Below, piece by piece: positions 10,317-18,959 of a DNA stretch of 64,000 bases. The stretch's first letter is position 1, and every line of letters begins with the position of its first letter. The stretch covers positions 1,488,001 to 1,552,000 of the forward strand of contig NC_056050.1 in the NCBI RefSeq assembly GCF_004379255.2, written 5' to 3'. The notes beneath the pieces are model-generated. The model had not been told where the DNA came from, searched no databases, and worked only from the letters and a program-made list of their open reading frames with translations. The stretch is from Salvia splendens (taxonomy: Eukaryota; Streptophyta; Magnoliopsida; Lamiales; Lamiaceae). A program made the position numbers and the translations under genes.

Positions 10317-10935
10317 TGATGGAGTACGTACTAAACAAGCCAGCACAAAGCCCGAGAAAGAGTATTAGTTCGGCATGACCAAAGAGTTCGGCTAAGAGTT
10401 CAGTTCGGCACAACCAAAGAGTTCGGCCTCAGCCTACAGCTCGGTAAAAGCCAACCAATCAAGCTCTGCCCTCAGGTCGGCATCAAGCTCTACTCTCAGC
10501 ATCGGCAAAAGCTGCTCGGCAATACCGAACTGGGAGACACGATCTATCTAGTGGTGGACCCATGCAGGCTCTCATGACCTCCACGACATCCACGACATAA
10601 TTACTGATGATGTAAGCCACCGCCTAATTAGTGGCCATGCAGGATCTCATGACCTCCGTGACCTCCACGACTTAGGGTGGTGATGCAAGCCACGATCTCA
10701 GTTCTATATATAAACGGAACTTAGATCCGATAGAGGATTCACCAACTCTAGAGAGAAAATATCATATAGCAAGCTTGTATTTGTAAGCTGTAGAAAACAG
10801 ATCAAGCAATACAACTCTGCTCTCTTTTCTTCCCGTGGACGTAGATTTACCTCAGTAAATCGAACCACGTAAATCTCTGTGTTGTGATCTCTACTTTCCT
10901 GCATTTACTACCACCAAAAATTCGCGGATTCATCA
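10317..10935 (+). repeat. 5' LTR of the Tat-type element
   Basis: TG...CA-bounded, 619 bp. A TATA box lies in TCTATATATAAAC (10703-10715). It is rich in TTCGGC-type words. Paired with 17208-17826. Confidence 0.95.
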
Positions 10936-10953
10936 CTGGCGCCGTCTGTGGGA
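10936..10953 (+). promoter_or_regulatory. Primer-binding site (TGGCGCC class)
   Basis: CTGGCGCCGTCTGTGGGAA directly follows the LTR end. The TGGCGCC core is the usual PBS start in Tat/Athila-type plant Gypsy elements; which tRNA is used cannot be settled by eye. Confidence 0.75.
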
Positions 10954-10986
10954 AACGAAGAACCAAATCTGTGATAAAGCGAATTT

Positions 10987-13098
10987 TTGACCCTTTTTCC
11001 ACTACAAAAAAAAAAAATGCATGCCAGATCGCACAACTCCCGTGCCTCCGTCCGTGATGACCATGAGGAAGCTAACCCAGCAGCCCATAGGCCTGGAAAG
11101 CAGCCTCGTGAGAAGTCTGTATCCAGTTCTCACGGTGAAGGAACAAGCCGCTCAAAAGGTCCACACACCGAGTCTTCCCAGCAGCCTGATTTGAATGAGG
11201 CTGTCAAGCTGTTCTTGGCTGAGAAGCAGGAGGAGTTCTTAACCTTCCTGCAAAAGAGCCAACAGCCGAAGACGAAAACGGTAGATTCTCCTTCCTCATC
11301 CAGACATGAAAGTCACCACCGCAGTAGTGCCGTGTCTTCCAGGAAGAAGAATCCTCAACCCCGACATGTTCCTGTTTCTCCTCGGCACCGGAATCACAGG
11401 AGAACTCCTTCTCCTCCGTACCGAAGAGATGTCGGGTTCGCCATGTACGGAGCATTAAAGACTCCGTTCTCGGACGATATCATCCGAACTCCTTTGCCGC
11501 GGAACTACCGGATACCGTCAACGACTTATGACGGGCTAGTGGATCCTCATGACTTCTTGGGATGCTATCAATATAATATGGCGAACCAGGGTCTCAATGA
11601 GGTCCACATGTGCAAGCTGTTCCCCGAGTTGCTCATCGGGAACGCCAGAAGGTGGTTCGACAGCCTTCCTCAGGACAGCATTCGATCCTACCGAGATCTA
11701 ATGGATGCTTTTCATAGGAGGTTCTTTCAGAAAGCGGAAGTCCGAATTACCTCGGCTCAGCTGCTTTCTATACGTCAAGGTCGCGACGAAAAGATCAGCG
11801 ACTTCCTGACGAGATTCCATAAGGAATGCCTACAAGTAGATAATCTCAATGATCTACTTGTCATTTCGGCATTCCAAAATGGAATCCTGCCCGGAGCTCT
11901 CTACAGAAAGCTCGTGGAGTGCGGCCCGCAAACAGCTCAAGAAATGTGGGACATTGCGGACCAGTTTTCTCGTGCGGATGAGGCAGACCGTCGAAAACGG
12001 TCTTTAGACAGCTCATCCCAAGAAGAGAAAAAGAAGCCCGATCAAAGCGGCCAGGTGCTTCCTCGCCGAACTCCTTTTGAAAGAATTCAAAGGGCACCGG
12101 TACAAGGCAGATTGGGGCCACGGCTCAATCCTGAGAAGCCGCCCGCTCAGTTCATACCATTAAACAAGTCAAGAACGGAAATTTTCGAACTACATTCCGA
12201 TATGTTCGAAAAACCAAAGCGGATGACGAAATCAGCCGCGCGGCGACCTCAGGATCAATATTGCTCCTTCCATCAAGCCCACGGTCATGATACCGAGGAG
12301 TGCCGAAATTTGGCTGCAGGTATTGATGTTCTTGTGAAAACAGGAACGTTAAAAAAATACCAAAGCAAGCAGCCGAAAAAGAACAAAAAGCAGAGAGGTG
12401 CGAACTGCAATCCTCAGGATCCGAAAAGGCATGAAGATCCCGAAGACGACGACGAGCCGCAATATGATGGAGTAATCCAGACTATTGATGCTCTCCCTGC
12501 CGGGAAAATTAAGTCGTCCCTAAAAGCAGAACGCAGAGGTTCCAATCAAGAGGAGCCGACACATAAAAGGCTGAAGAAAGACGAAGTGATTACATTTTCA
12601 GATGCCGATCCCGTCCCGGCCATCTCTCCTCACCAAGACGCTATTGTCATTCAAGCCGGAGTGGCAAACAAACTGATCCACAGAGTATTTGTGGATACAG
12701 GAGCGTCAGTCAGCGTTCTTTTTAAAGAATGTTTTGATAAAATGGAAGTGGATCCAGCTCGGCTCAGTCCGGCTCCACTTCCTCTGAAAAGTTTCGCCCA
12801 GGAAGACACCCGCCCTGAAGGTATTATCAGCCTTCCGATCACGGTGGGAAAAGCGCCTACAAGCTCCAATACGATGATCGAGTTCTTTGTGGTAAAAGCT
12901 CGGTCCCCGTACAACATCATCCTGGGGAGAGACTGGCTCAACACAGTTCGGGCCGTTTGCTCTACTTATCACCTCACCATCAAGATCCCCACTAAAGGTG
13001 GGATAGCGGTCATCCGAGGTGATCAAAAGAGAGCAAAAGAATGTTTGCAGATTGCGCTTAAAAGTGCCGAGCAATCAGTTCGGCACCATCAAGCATAG
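10987..13098 (+). CDS. gag: Gag-protease polyprotein of the Tat-type element
   Basis: 703 aa by frame, with upstream in-frame sense codons; the first good ATG may be 11017. A basic, Ser/Pro/His-rich N-terminus is followed by a retrotransposon gag domain (about residues 195-300, with WFDSLPQDSIRSYRDLMDAF) and a Tat-type Cys/His knuckle (YCSFHQAHGHDTEEC, about 424-438). Then come Lys-rich linkers and an aspartic protease with VDTGASVS (about residues 569-576) and ILGRDWL near the end. Gag forms the particle and protease matures it. The ORF ends in TAG at 13096-13098. Pol continues in the same frame, so protease lies upstream of the stop, unlike a simple gag/pol split. Confidence 0.9.
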   Translation: MTLFPLQKKKMHARSHNSRASVRDDHEEANPAAHRPGKQPREKSVSSSHGEGTSRSKGPHTESSQQPDLNEAVKLFLAEKQEEFLTFLQKSQQPKTKTVDSPSSSRHESHHRSSAVSSRKKNPQPRHVPVSPRHRNHRRTPSPPYRRDVGFAMYGALKTPFSDDIIRTPLPRNYRIPSTTYDGLVDPHDFLGCYQYNMANQGLNEVHMCKLFPELLIGNARRWFDSLPQDSIRSYRDLMDAFHRRFFQKAEVRITSAQLLSIRQGRDEKISDFLTRFHKECLQVDNLNDLLVISAFQNGILPGALYRKLVECGPQTAQEMWDIADQFSRADEADRRKRSLDSSSQEEKKKPDQSGQVLPRRTPFERIQRAPVQGRLGPRLNPEKPPAQFIPLNKSRTEIFELHSDMFEKPKRMTKSAARRPQDQYCSFHQAHGHDTEECRNLAAGIDVLVKTGTLKKYQSKQPKKNKKQRGANCNPQDPKRHEDPEDDDEPQYDGVIQTIDALPAGKIKSSLKAERRGSNQEEPTHKRLKKDEVITFSDADPVPAISPHQDAIVIQAGVANKLIHRVFVDTGASVSVLFKECFDKMEVDPARLSPAPLPLKSFAQEDTRPEGIISLPITVGKAPTSSNTMIEFFVVKARSPYNIILGRDWLNTVRAVCSTYHLTIKIPTKGGIAVIRGDQKRAKECLQIALKSAEQSVRHHQA

Positions 13099-13104
13099 CA
13101 ATCA
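13096..13104 (+). promoter_or_regulatory. Possible stop-codon readthrough site (UAG-CAA-UCA)
   Basis: The gag stop TAG is followed by CAATCA, which fits the UAG-CARYYA context known for leaky termination in tobamovirus-type readthrough. Downstream codons stay open in the same frame through 13131 into pol. An alternative is reinitiation at the ATG at 13132, which has G at -3 and G at +4. Confidence 0.5.
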
Positions 13105-13131
13105 CAGCAACCGGAGTCAGAGGCAAGCGAG

Positions 13132-16100
13132 ATGGCCGAAGTCACTTCAGAGCCGAACTCAATGACCGTTCGGTTATACGATGACGATCCATCCAGAACG
13201 GTCAAGATCGGCTTCGCAGGAACGCCTCTACTCCGAGAAAAGACCATTCAGCTCCTCAAGGAGTACAAAGATGTCTTTGCATGGTCTTCGTTGGACATGA
13301 CCGGAGTGCCCCCCGAGGTAATCACTCATCGGTTAAATATTGATCCTTCAATCCGGCCAGTAAAACAGAAGCAAAGACTCTTTGCGGCAGAAAGAAGCCA
13401 AGTCATCCATGACGAAGTCCGCCAATTACTAAAAGCGGATGTACTATTCGAGGTGAAATATCCTTCGTGGGTGGCCAATCCTGTCATGATCAAGAAAAAG
13501 GAAGGAGGATGGCGGATGTGCATAGATTTTACCGATCTAAACAAGCACTGTCCTAAAGATTGCTATCCCCTTCCGAATATAGATAAAAAAGTAGAAGCTT
13601 TGATCGGCTTCGAAATTTTCTGTTTTCTTGATCTATACAAAGGATATCACCAGGTGTTGATGGATGAGAGTGACGCTCCGAAAACAGCTTTCATTACCGA
13701 TTTCGGCATTTTCGCTTATAAAAAGATGCCATTCGGTTTAAAGAATGCCGGAGCCACTTATCAAAGGATGGTAGACAAGCTTTTTCGGCACCTAATCGGA
13801 AAGCAGGTTGAAGTGTATGTCGACGACATAGTTGTCAAAAGCAAAAGCACTTCGGAGTACGAAGACAACCTCAAGTCCACTCTCAACGTGCTCAAGAAAG
13901 CCAACCTCAAACTTAATCCCCAAAAGTGTACCTTTTTGGCAGATTCGGGAAAGTTTCTGGGTTGTTGGGTTTCAAAGGACGGACTCAAGGCAAACCCCTC
14001 AAAAGTTCAAGTCGTTCAGGACATGGCAATGCCGAAGTCCATACATGACGTGCAAAGGCTAACCGGATGTCTAGCCGCACTGAATCGATTCCTTTCCCAA
14101 GCAGCCGAAAAGCAACTGCCGTTCTTCAAGGTGTTGAAAAAGGCACCAAAGTTCGAGTGGGGAGCCGAGCAGAAAAAGGCCTTTGACGAGCTCAAAAGTT
14201 ATCTAGCCGAGCTTCCTATTCTCTCTGCTCCAACCGAAGCCGAAGTAATATTCTTATACTTAGCGGCATCGGATCAAACCATCAGCGCGGTGCTTGTACG
14301 AGAAGAAGGCCTAAAGCAGTTTCCCATCTACTTTACAAGCCGAGCATTAAGAGGTCCAGAAACAAGGTATCAACCTCTGGAAAAAATTGCTCTGGCGTTA
14401 GTAAATGCAGCAAGGAGACTGCGGCCATACTTCTACGCTCACAAGGTATGCGTCTTAACCGATCTGCCTCTTCGGCAAGTTTTGACCAAACCAGAAGCAT
14501 CAGGCAGAATCGCCAAATGGGCCATAGAGCTGGGAGAACACTCAATCGAGTATCTACCTCGGAAAGCTATCAAGGGACAAGCCTTGGCAGATTTTCTTGC
14601 AGAAGCAAAGTTCGATCAAGCAATTCCTGTTATTGCCGAACAGAAGAATTCTGCCAATGCCGAACTAGTACAGCCCTTGGAATCCGAAGTAGAGCCGCCG
14701 GACTGCTGGAGCGGATTCGTAGATGGAGCTTCAAACAAGATGGGAAGTGGAGCTGGTATTTTACTTGTCGCTCCCGACGGACACGAGGTAACCTACTCAC
14801 TTCGGTTCCTATTCCCCACTACTAATAATGAAGCCGAGTACGAAGCCCTCCTGGCCGGACTCCAGTTAGCGCAAAGTCTGCTCGTCAAATCTCTCAAAGT
14901 CCATTGTGATTCACAAGTCATAGTAAATCACATGTTGGGTACAAGTGAAGCTCGTGACGAGAGAATGAAGGAGTATTTGGACAAAGCGCAAAGCATCAGC
15001 CGAAGTTTCTCCTATTTTCGGATAATCCGCATTCCCAGAGCGGAAAATAGCCGAGCAGATACCTTAAGTAAGTTGGCCTCAGATCCGAGCTCAAAGGCGG
15101 AAGAATTAATGCATCGAAGCATTGATGAAGCCGAGGTACATTCAGTATCCAGCTCGCCGAACTGGATGACGCCGATCTTGCAGTATCTGGATCAAGGACA
15201 ATTGCCCGAGGATAGGAGAGAAGCTCGGAAGATCACGTGCCGAGCACTTCGGTACGAACTTCATGAAGGAGTCCTCTTTAGAAAGTCTTACCTCCAGCCA
15301 TTATTGCGGTGCGTAGGACCAGAAGAGACGGACTACATCCTCAGAGAAGTTCATGAAGGATCGTGCGGTAGCCACATCGGAGCCAGAGCTTTAGCTAAAA
15401 AAGTTCTGAGATGGGGATATTATTGGCCAACCTTGGTACAAGAAGCAGTGCAGCTCGTCAAGACCTGCCCGAAGTGCCAAATCCATGCAAATATCCCAAA
15501 GATGCCGCAGACCGATCTATCCACTATGCAGAGCCCTTGGCCTTTCATGCAATGGGGCATAGACATAGTGGGACCACTTCCTCAAGCTCCTCGGCAAATG
15601 AAATTCCTAATCGTTGCCGTGGACTACTTTACGAAGTGGGTGGAAGCTGAACCATTAGCTACGATAACGAGCTCGAAGGCATTGGATTTCGTCTGGAAGA
15701 ACATAGTGTGCCGATTCGGCATACCCCACATCCTCATCTCGGATAACGGGACTCAGTTCACCGACAAGACGTTCAAGAATTGGTGCCAAGAGCTGAATAT
15801 TCAACAGCGGTTCACTTCGGTCTCTCATCCACAAGCAAACGGACAAACGGAGGTAACAAATCGTATCCTGGTGAAAGGGTTAAAAGCTCGGTTAGAACAA
15901 GCCAAAGGACAATGGGTAGAAAATCTCCCTCAAGTCCTATGGTCCTACCGAACTACACCCACAATCTCCAACGGTGAAACTCCGTACAGTCTGGTGTACG
16001 GCACTGAAGCCGTAATTCCGGTGGAGATCGGCGTACCCAGTCCCCGAACTCTAAATTTCTCCTCAGAAATGAATGACGACGGACTGAGAGCCGAGCTAGA

Positions 16101-16395
16101 TCTTGCCGAAGAAAGAAGAGAATTGGCATGCATAAAAGCAGCCAAGTACAAGGAGCAAGTAGCCCGGTATTACAACCAAAGGGTGAAGAAGCTGCAATTT
16201 CAAGTGGGAGATCTCGTCTTGAGAAACAACGAAGTAAGCCGAGCAGAAAAGCTGGGCAAGCTCGAACCCACATGGGAAGGTCCGTATCGGGTGTCAGAAG
16301 TCCTCGGCAAAGGGTCTTACAAATTGGCTCACATGTCAGGAGAACAGGTACCCCGAACATGGCACATTTCCAACCTCAAAAAGTTCCATTTGTAA
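13132..16395 (+). CDS. pol: Pol polyprotein: RT, RNase H, aRNase H, integrase
   Basis: 1087 aa from the first Met; the frame is also open upstream to the gag TAG. Reverse transcriptase has FLDLYKGYHQV (about 169-179) and the YVDD active site (229-232). RNase H follows at about 355-480. A second, archaeal-type RNase H begins at about 526 (WSGFVDGASNKMGSG), with DSQ and ADTLSKLA motifs. Integrase has a zinc-binding H...H...CPKC (about 741-783) and the catalytic triad D811, D871, E907, spaced DD35E. No stop or frameshift is seen. It copies element RNA into DNA in the particle and inserts it in the nucleus. Confidence 0.95.
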   Translation: MAEVTSEPNSMTVRLYDDDPSRTVKIGFAGTPLLREKTIQLLKEYKDVFAWSSLDMTGVPPEVITHRLNIDPSIRPVKQKQRLFAAERSQVIHDEVRQLLKADVLFEVKYPSWVANPVMIKKKEGGWRMCIDFTDLNKHCPKDCYPLPNIDKKVEALIGFEIFCFLDLYKGYHQVLMDESDAPKTAFITDFGIFAYKKMPFGLKNAGATYQRMVDKLFRHLIGKQVEVYVDDIVVKSKSTSEYEDNLKSTLNVLKKANLKLNPQKCTFLADSGKFLGCWVSKDGLKANPSKVQVVQDMAMPKSIHDVQRLTGCLAALNRFLSQAAEKQLPFFKVLKKAPKFEWGAEQKKAFDELKSYLAELPILSAPTEAEVIFLYLAASDQTISAVLVREEGLKQFPIYFTSRALRGPETRYQPLEKIALALVNAARRLRPYFYAHKVCVLTDLPLRQVLTKPEASGRIAKWAIELGEHSIEYLPRKAIKGQALADFLAEAKFDQAIPVIAEQKNSANAELVQPLESEVEPPDCWSGFVDGASNKMGSGAGILLVAPDGHEVTYSLRFLFPTTNNEAEYEALLAGLQLAQSLLVKSLKVHCDSQVIVNHMLGTSEARDERMKEYLDKAQSISRSFSYFRIIRIPRAENSRADTLSKLASDPSSKAEELMHRSIDEAEVHSVSSSPNWMTPILQYLDQGQLPEDRREARKITCRALRYELHEGVLFRKSYLQPLLRCVGPEETDYILREVHEGSCGSHIGARALAKKVLRWGYYWPTLVQEAVQLVKTCPKCQIHANIPKMPQTDLSTMQSPWPFMQWGIDIVGPLPQAPRQMKFLIVAVDYFTKWVEAEPLATITSSKALDFVWKNIVCRFGIPHILISDNGTQFTDKTFKNWCQELNIQQRFTSVSHPQANGQTEVTNRILVKGLKARLEQAKGQWVENLPQVLWSYRTTPTISNGETPYSLVYGTEAVIPVEIGVPSPRTLNFSSEMNDDGLRAELDLAEERRELACIKAAKYKEQVARYYNQRVKKLQFQVGDLVLRNNEVSRAEKLGKLEPTWEGPYRVSEVLGKGSYKLAHMSGEQVPRTWHISNLKKFHL

Positions 16396-16582
16396 GAGAC
16401 AGTCCGGTCAGTCAGTCTTGAGTCCTGTTCGGTCAATGTGCTTTCTTTGGTTTGCTTGGTCTTTATTTGTCTCTGTGCGTTTTGTCTGTGTGTTTTGTCT
16501 GTCTCTGTGCGTGTCGTCTCTTACAAATGTTACTGAGGTATCTTGTTCTTCGAAGGCTGATCCCCTTCTTAGAACATGTACA

Positions 16583-17100
16583 AGCCAACGATTGAGAGTC
16601 AAAGCTTCTACAGAAGATACAAGACCACAATTCAGCTTAAACAAGCAGTTCGTCTGAAACGAGCTGCAATAAGCCAACGATTGTGAAGTCCAAGCTTCTA
16701 AAGAGGATACAAGACCACAATTCGGCTTAAAAATCAAGCACTTCGTCTGAAACGAACTGCAACAAAAGTCCGATTCTCGCGATAAAACTTGCCTGAATTA
16801 GGACAAGGGAAAGTCCGATCCACGCGATAAAACTCGCCGAATTAGGACAAGGGAAAGTCCGATCCCCAAATTAGGACAACGGAAAGTCCGATCCGAGCGA
16901 TAAAACTCGCCAAATTAGGACACAAGCTTAGTCCGGTCAAAGATGTTTATTTCATCAGACCAAAGACAAGCTTAGTCCGGTCAAAGATGTTTATTTCATC
17001 AGACCAAAGACAAGCTTAGTCCGGTCAAAGATGTTTATTTCATCAGACCAAAGACGAGTCCGGTCAAAGATGTTTATTTCATCAAAACCAAGGACCAAGT
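16583..17100 (+). repeat. Three tandem-repeat families in the element's 3' region
   Basis: An about 88-bp unit (AGCCAACGATTG ... CTGCAAYA) occurs twice at about 16583-16765. A 35-45 bp unit (AAGTCCGATCC ... AATTAGGACA) occurs about four times at 16768-16925. A 44-bp unit (ACAAGCTTAGTCCGGTCAAA) starts at 16922, 16966 and 17010, followed by decayed copies. Tandem arrays here are typical of Tat/Retand-type elements. Confidence 0.85.
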
Positions 17101-17194
17101 CTGGTCAAAGAAGAGTTCACTTCATAAGACCGAGGACAAACATCAACTTACCCCGTACCATTATCCAGGATGCCGAAGTGATTCACTTCGCTCT

Positions 17195-17207
17195 TCGGGG
17201 GGGGTAG
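17195..17207 (+). promoter_or_regulatory. Polypurine tract
   Basis: CGGGGGGGGTAG abuts the 3' LTR start at 17208, the expected plus-strand priming position. Confidence 0.8.
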
Positions 17208-17826
17208 TGATGGAGTACGTACTAAACAAGCCAGCACAAAGCCCGAGAAAGAGTATTAGTTCGGCATGACCAAAGAGTTCGGCTAAGAGTTCAGTTCGGC
17301 ACAACCAAAGAGTTCGGCCTCAGCCTACAGCTCGGTAAAAGCCAACCAATCAAGCTCTGCCCTCAGGTCGGCATCAAGCTCTACTCTCAGCATCGGCAAA
17401 AGCTGCTCGGCAATACCGAACTGGGAGACACGATCTCTCTAGTGGTGGACCCATGCAGGCTCTCATGACCTCCACGACATCCACGACATAATTACTGATG
17501 ATGTAAGCCACCGCCTAATTAGTGGCCATGCAGGATCTCATGACCTCCGTGACCTCCACGACTTAGGGTGGTGATGCAAGCCACGATCTCAGTTCTATAT
17601 ATAAACGGAACTTAGATCCGATAGAGGATTCACCAACTCTAGAGAGAAAATATCATATAGCAAGCTTGTATTTGTAAGCTGTAGAAAACAGATCAAGCAA
17701 TACAACTCTGCTCTCTTTTCTTCCCGTGGACGTAGATTTACCTCAGTAAATCGAACCACGTAAATCTCTGTGTTGTGATCTCTACTTTCCTGCATTTACT
17801 ACCACCAAAAATTCGCGGATTCATCA
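17208..17826 (+). repeat. 3' LTR of the Tat-type element
   Basis: 619 bp, the same ends as the 5' LTR, one visible substitution. Confidence 0.95.
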
Positions 17827-17849
17827 GTAATAACCTTATAAATCTTCAA

Positions 17850-18004
17850 TCGGATCAAGTTGTTTCTATTATTATTCCTTTCGGAAAATGTCTTATTTTC
17901 ATACAAATCGATAGGTGGAGTTCATTGGATCAAGTTGTTTCTACTATTATTATTCCTTTCAGAAAATGTCTTATTTTCAGACAAATTGATAGGTGGAGTT
18001 CCGA
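17850..18004 (+). repeat. Tandem duplication of a splice acceptor, 78-bp period
   Basis: The end of the intron plus the first 11 bases of the next exon (GATAG|GTGGAGTT) occurs twice, with AG at 17913-17914 and 17991-17992. The 78-bp step is a multiple of three and open in the LRR frame. Confidence 0.85.
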
Positions 18005-18265
18005 AGGAGATTGAAAATCTTACATCCTTGACTTCTTTGTACTCCCTCCGTCCCATAATAGATGTCACACTTTCTTTTTTAGTTTGTCCTATAAAAGACG
18101 CCATATTTTCATTTTTAGAAAAAGTTCTCTCTCACATAAATATAAAAATAATATTTTCTCTATCTATTTAACACGCAAAACAAACCTCCTAAAATTCCGT
18201 GCCGTCTATAAGTGTGGCATCTTTTGTGGGACGGATAGAGTATCTTTTTAGTAATCGCTTGACAG
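17993..18265 (+). pseudogene. 72-bp LRR exon split by a Stowaway MITE
   Basis: The left part is 17993-18041 (GVPKEIENLTSLTSL) and the right part 18243-18265 (SNRLTG). Removing the MITE and one TA gives exactly 72 bp in frame. Donor CAG|GTATAA. The undisrupted but decayed paralogue is 23135-23206. Confidence 0.9.
18040..18242. mobile_element. Stowaway MITE inserted inside an exon
   Basis: TACTCCCTCCGTCCCATAAT to TGTGGGACGGATAGAGTA with TA on both sides. The empty site is at 23182-23183. Its interior adds stops to the LRR frame. Confidence 0.95.
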
Positions 18266-18429
18266 GTATAATTTAATTACTACTTCAATTTAAGAATTAC
18301 TACATTTAGTACTCTTTAACATTCCTGTATAAATATTTTGTATTCCTTTTTGGGACGTTATGGCTAAACTTAATTATTTTCTTTTTAGAATAAATTAACA
18401 TTCCCTAAAAAGTATGAACTAATTCTTTT

Positions 18430-18872
18430 TTGTCCGTTCCTAACAAGTATATACTTTCTAATTTTTGAAACGTCTTTCTCTCTAATGAAGTGGTACTCAT
18501 TCTCTACTAATCATACTTTAATAAAAAAAATTCTACATCTCTCTTACTTTATCATTTACGCATTAAAACCTGTGCCGAACCAAATGTTCGTACCTTTCAG
18601 AGACGAATGGAGTAATTAATTATTGCATCCATCCCACAATAGTAGTCACATTTGATGTGGGCACGTATTTTAAGAAATGTAAACGATAGTGGGTTGAAAA
18701 AGTTGGTGGAATATGAGGTCCATTTTTTTATATTGATTTTATAATAGAATGTGAGTGAAGTGAGTGAAATGTAAAACCTACATACTATTTTTGGTAAAAG
18801 TGAAATATGACTCTTATTATGGGATGAACTGAAATGACAAAATATGACTTTTATGGTGGGACGATGGGAGTA
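18430..18872. mobile_element. Two adjacent degenerate Stowaway-like MITEs
   Basis: The first ends near 18614 (GACGAATGGAGTA). The second runs from about 18622 (ATCCATCCCACAATAGTAGTC) to 18872 (GGGACGATGGGAGTA). Intron sequence, no coding. Confidence 0.6.
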
Positions 18873-18959
18873 TCTCTCTATTTATCGACTTTATTTTTTT
18901 TTCATTTAATTCTCAAAACATCATTTTTAAATCTCATGAACGAAAGGAACTCTCACTTA

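Larger units (their letters stand above)
10317..17826 (+). mobile_element. Complete Tat-type Ty3/Gypsy retrotransposon, 7510 bp
   Basis: Two 619-bp LTRs (10317-10935 and 17208-17826) start TGATGGAGTACG and end GATTCATCA. They are flanked by the 5-bp duplication GTAAT (10312-10316 and 17827-17831). By eye they differ at one base (10546 region, CTATCT against CTCTCT). The paralogous intron at 23047-23051 is the empty site. In order: PBS-like TGGCGCC next to the 5' LTR, gag-protease, pol (RT, RNase H, second RNase H, integrase), a repeat-rich 3' leader, a G-run next to the 3' LTR. The second, archaeal-type RNase H is a Tat-lineage hallmark. All domains read through, so it is a young, possibly autonomous copy. 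It lies in sense orientation in the host intron. Confidence 0.95.

Noticed and set aside
10704..10904. 66-aa minus ORF repeated at 17595
   Set aside because: LTR sequence of the Tat element; antisense to the LTR transcript start region.
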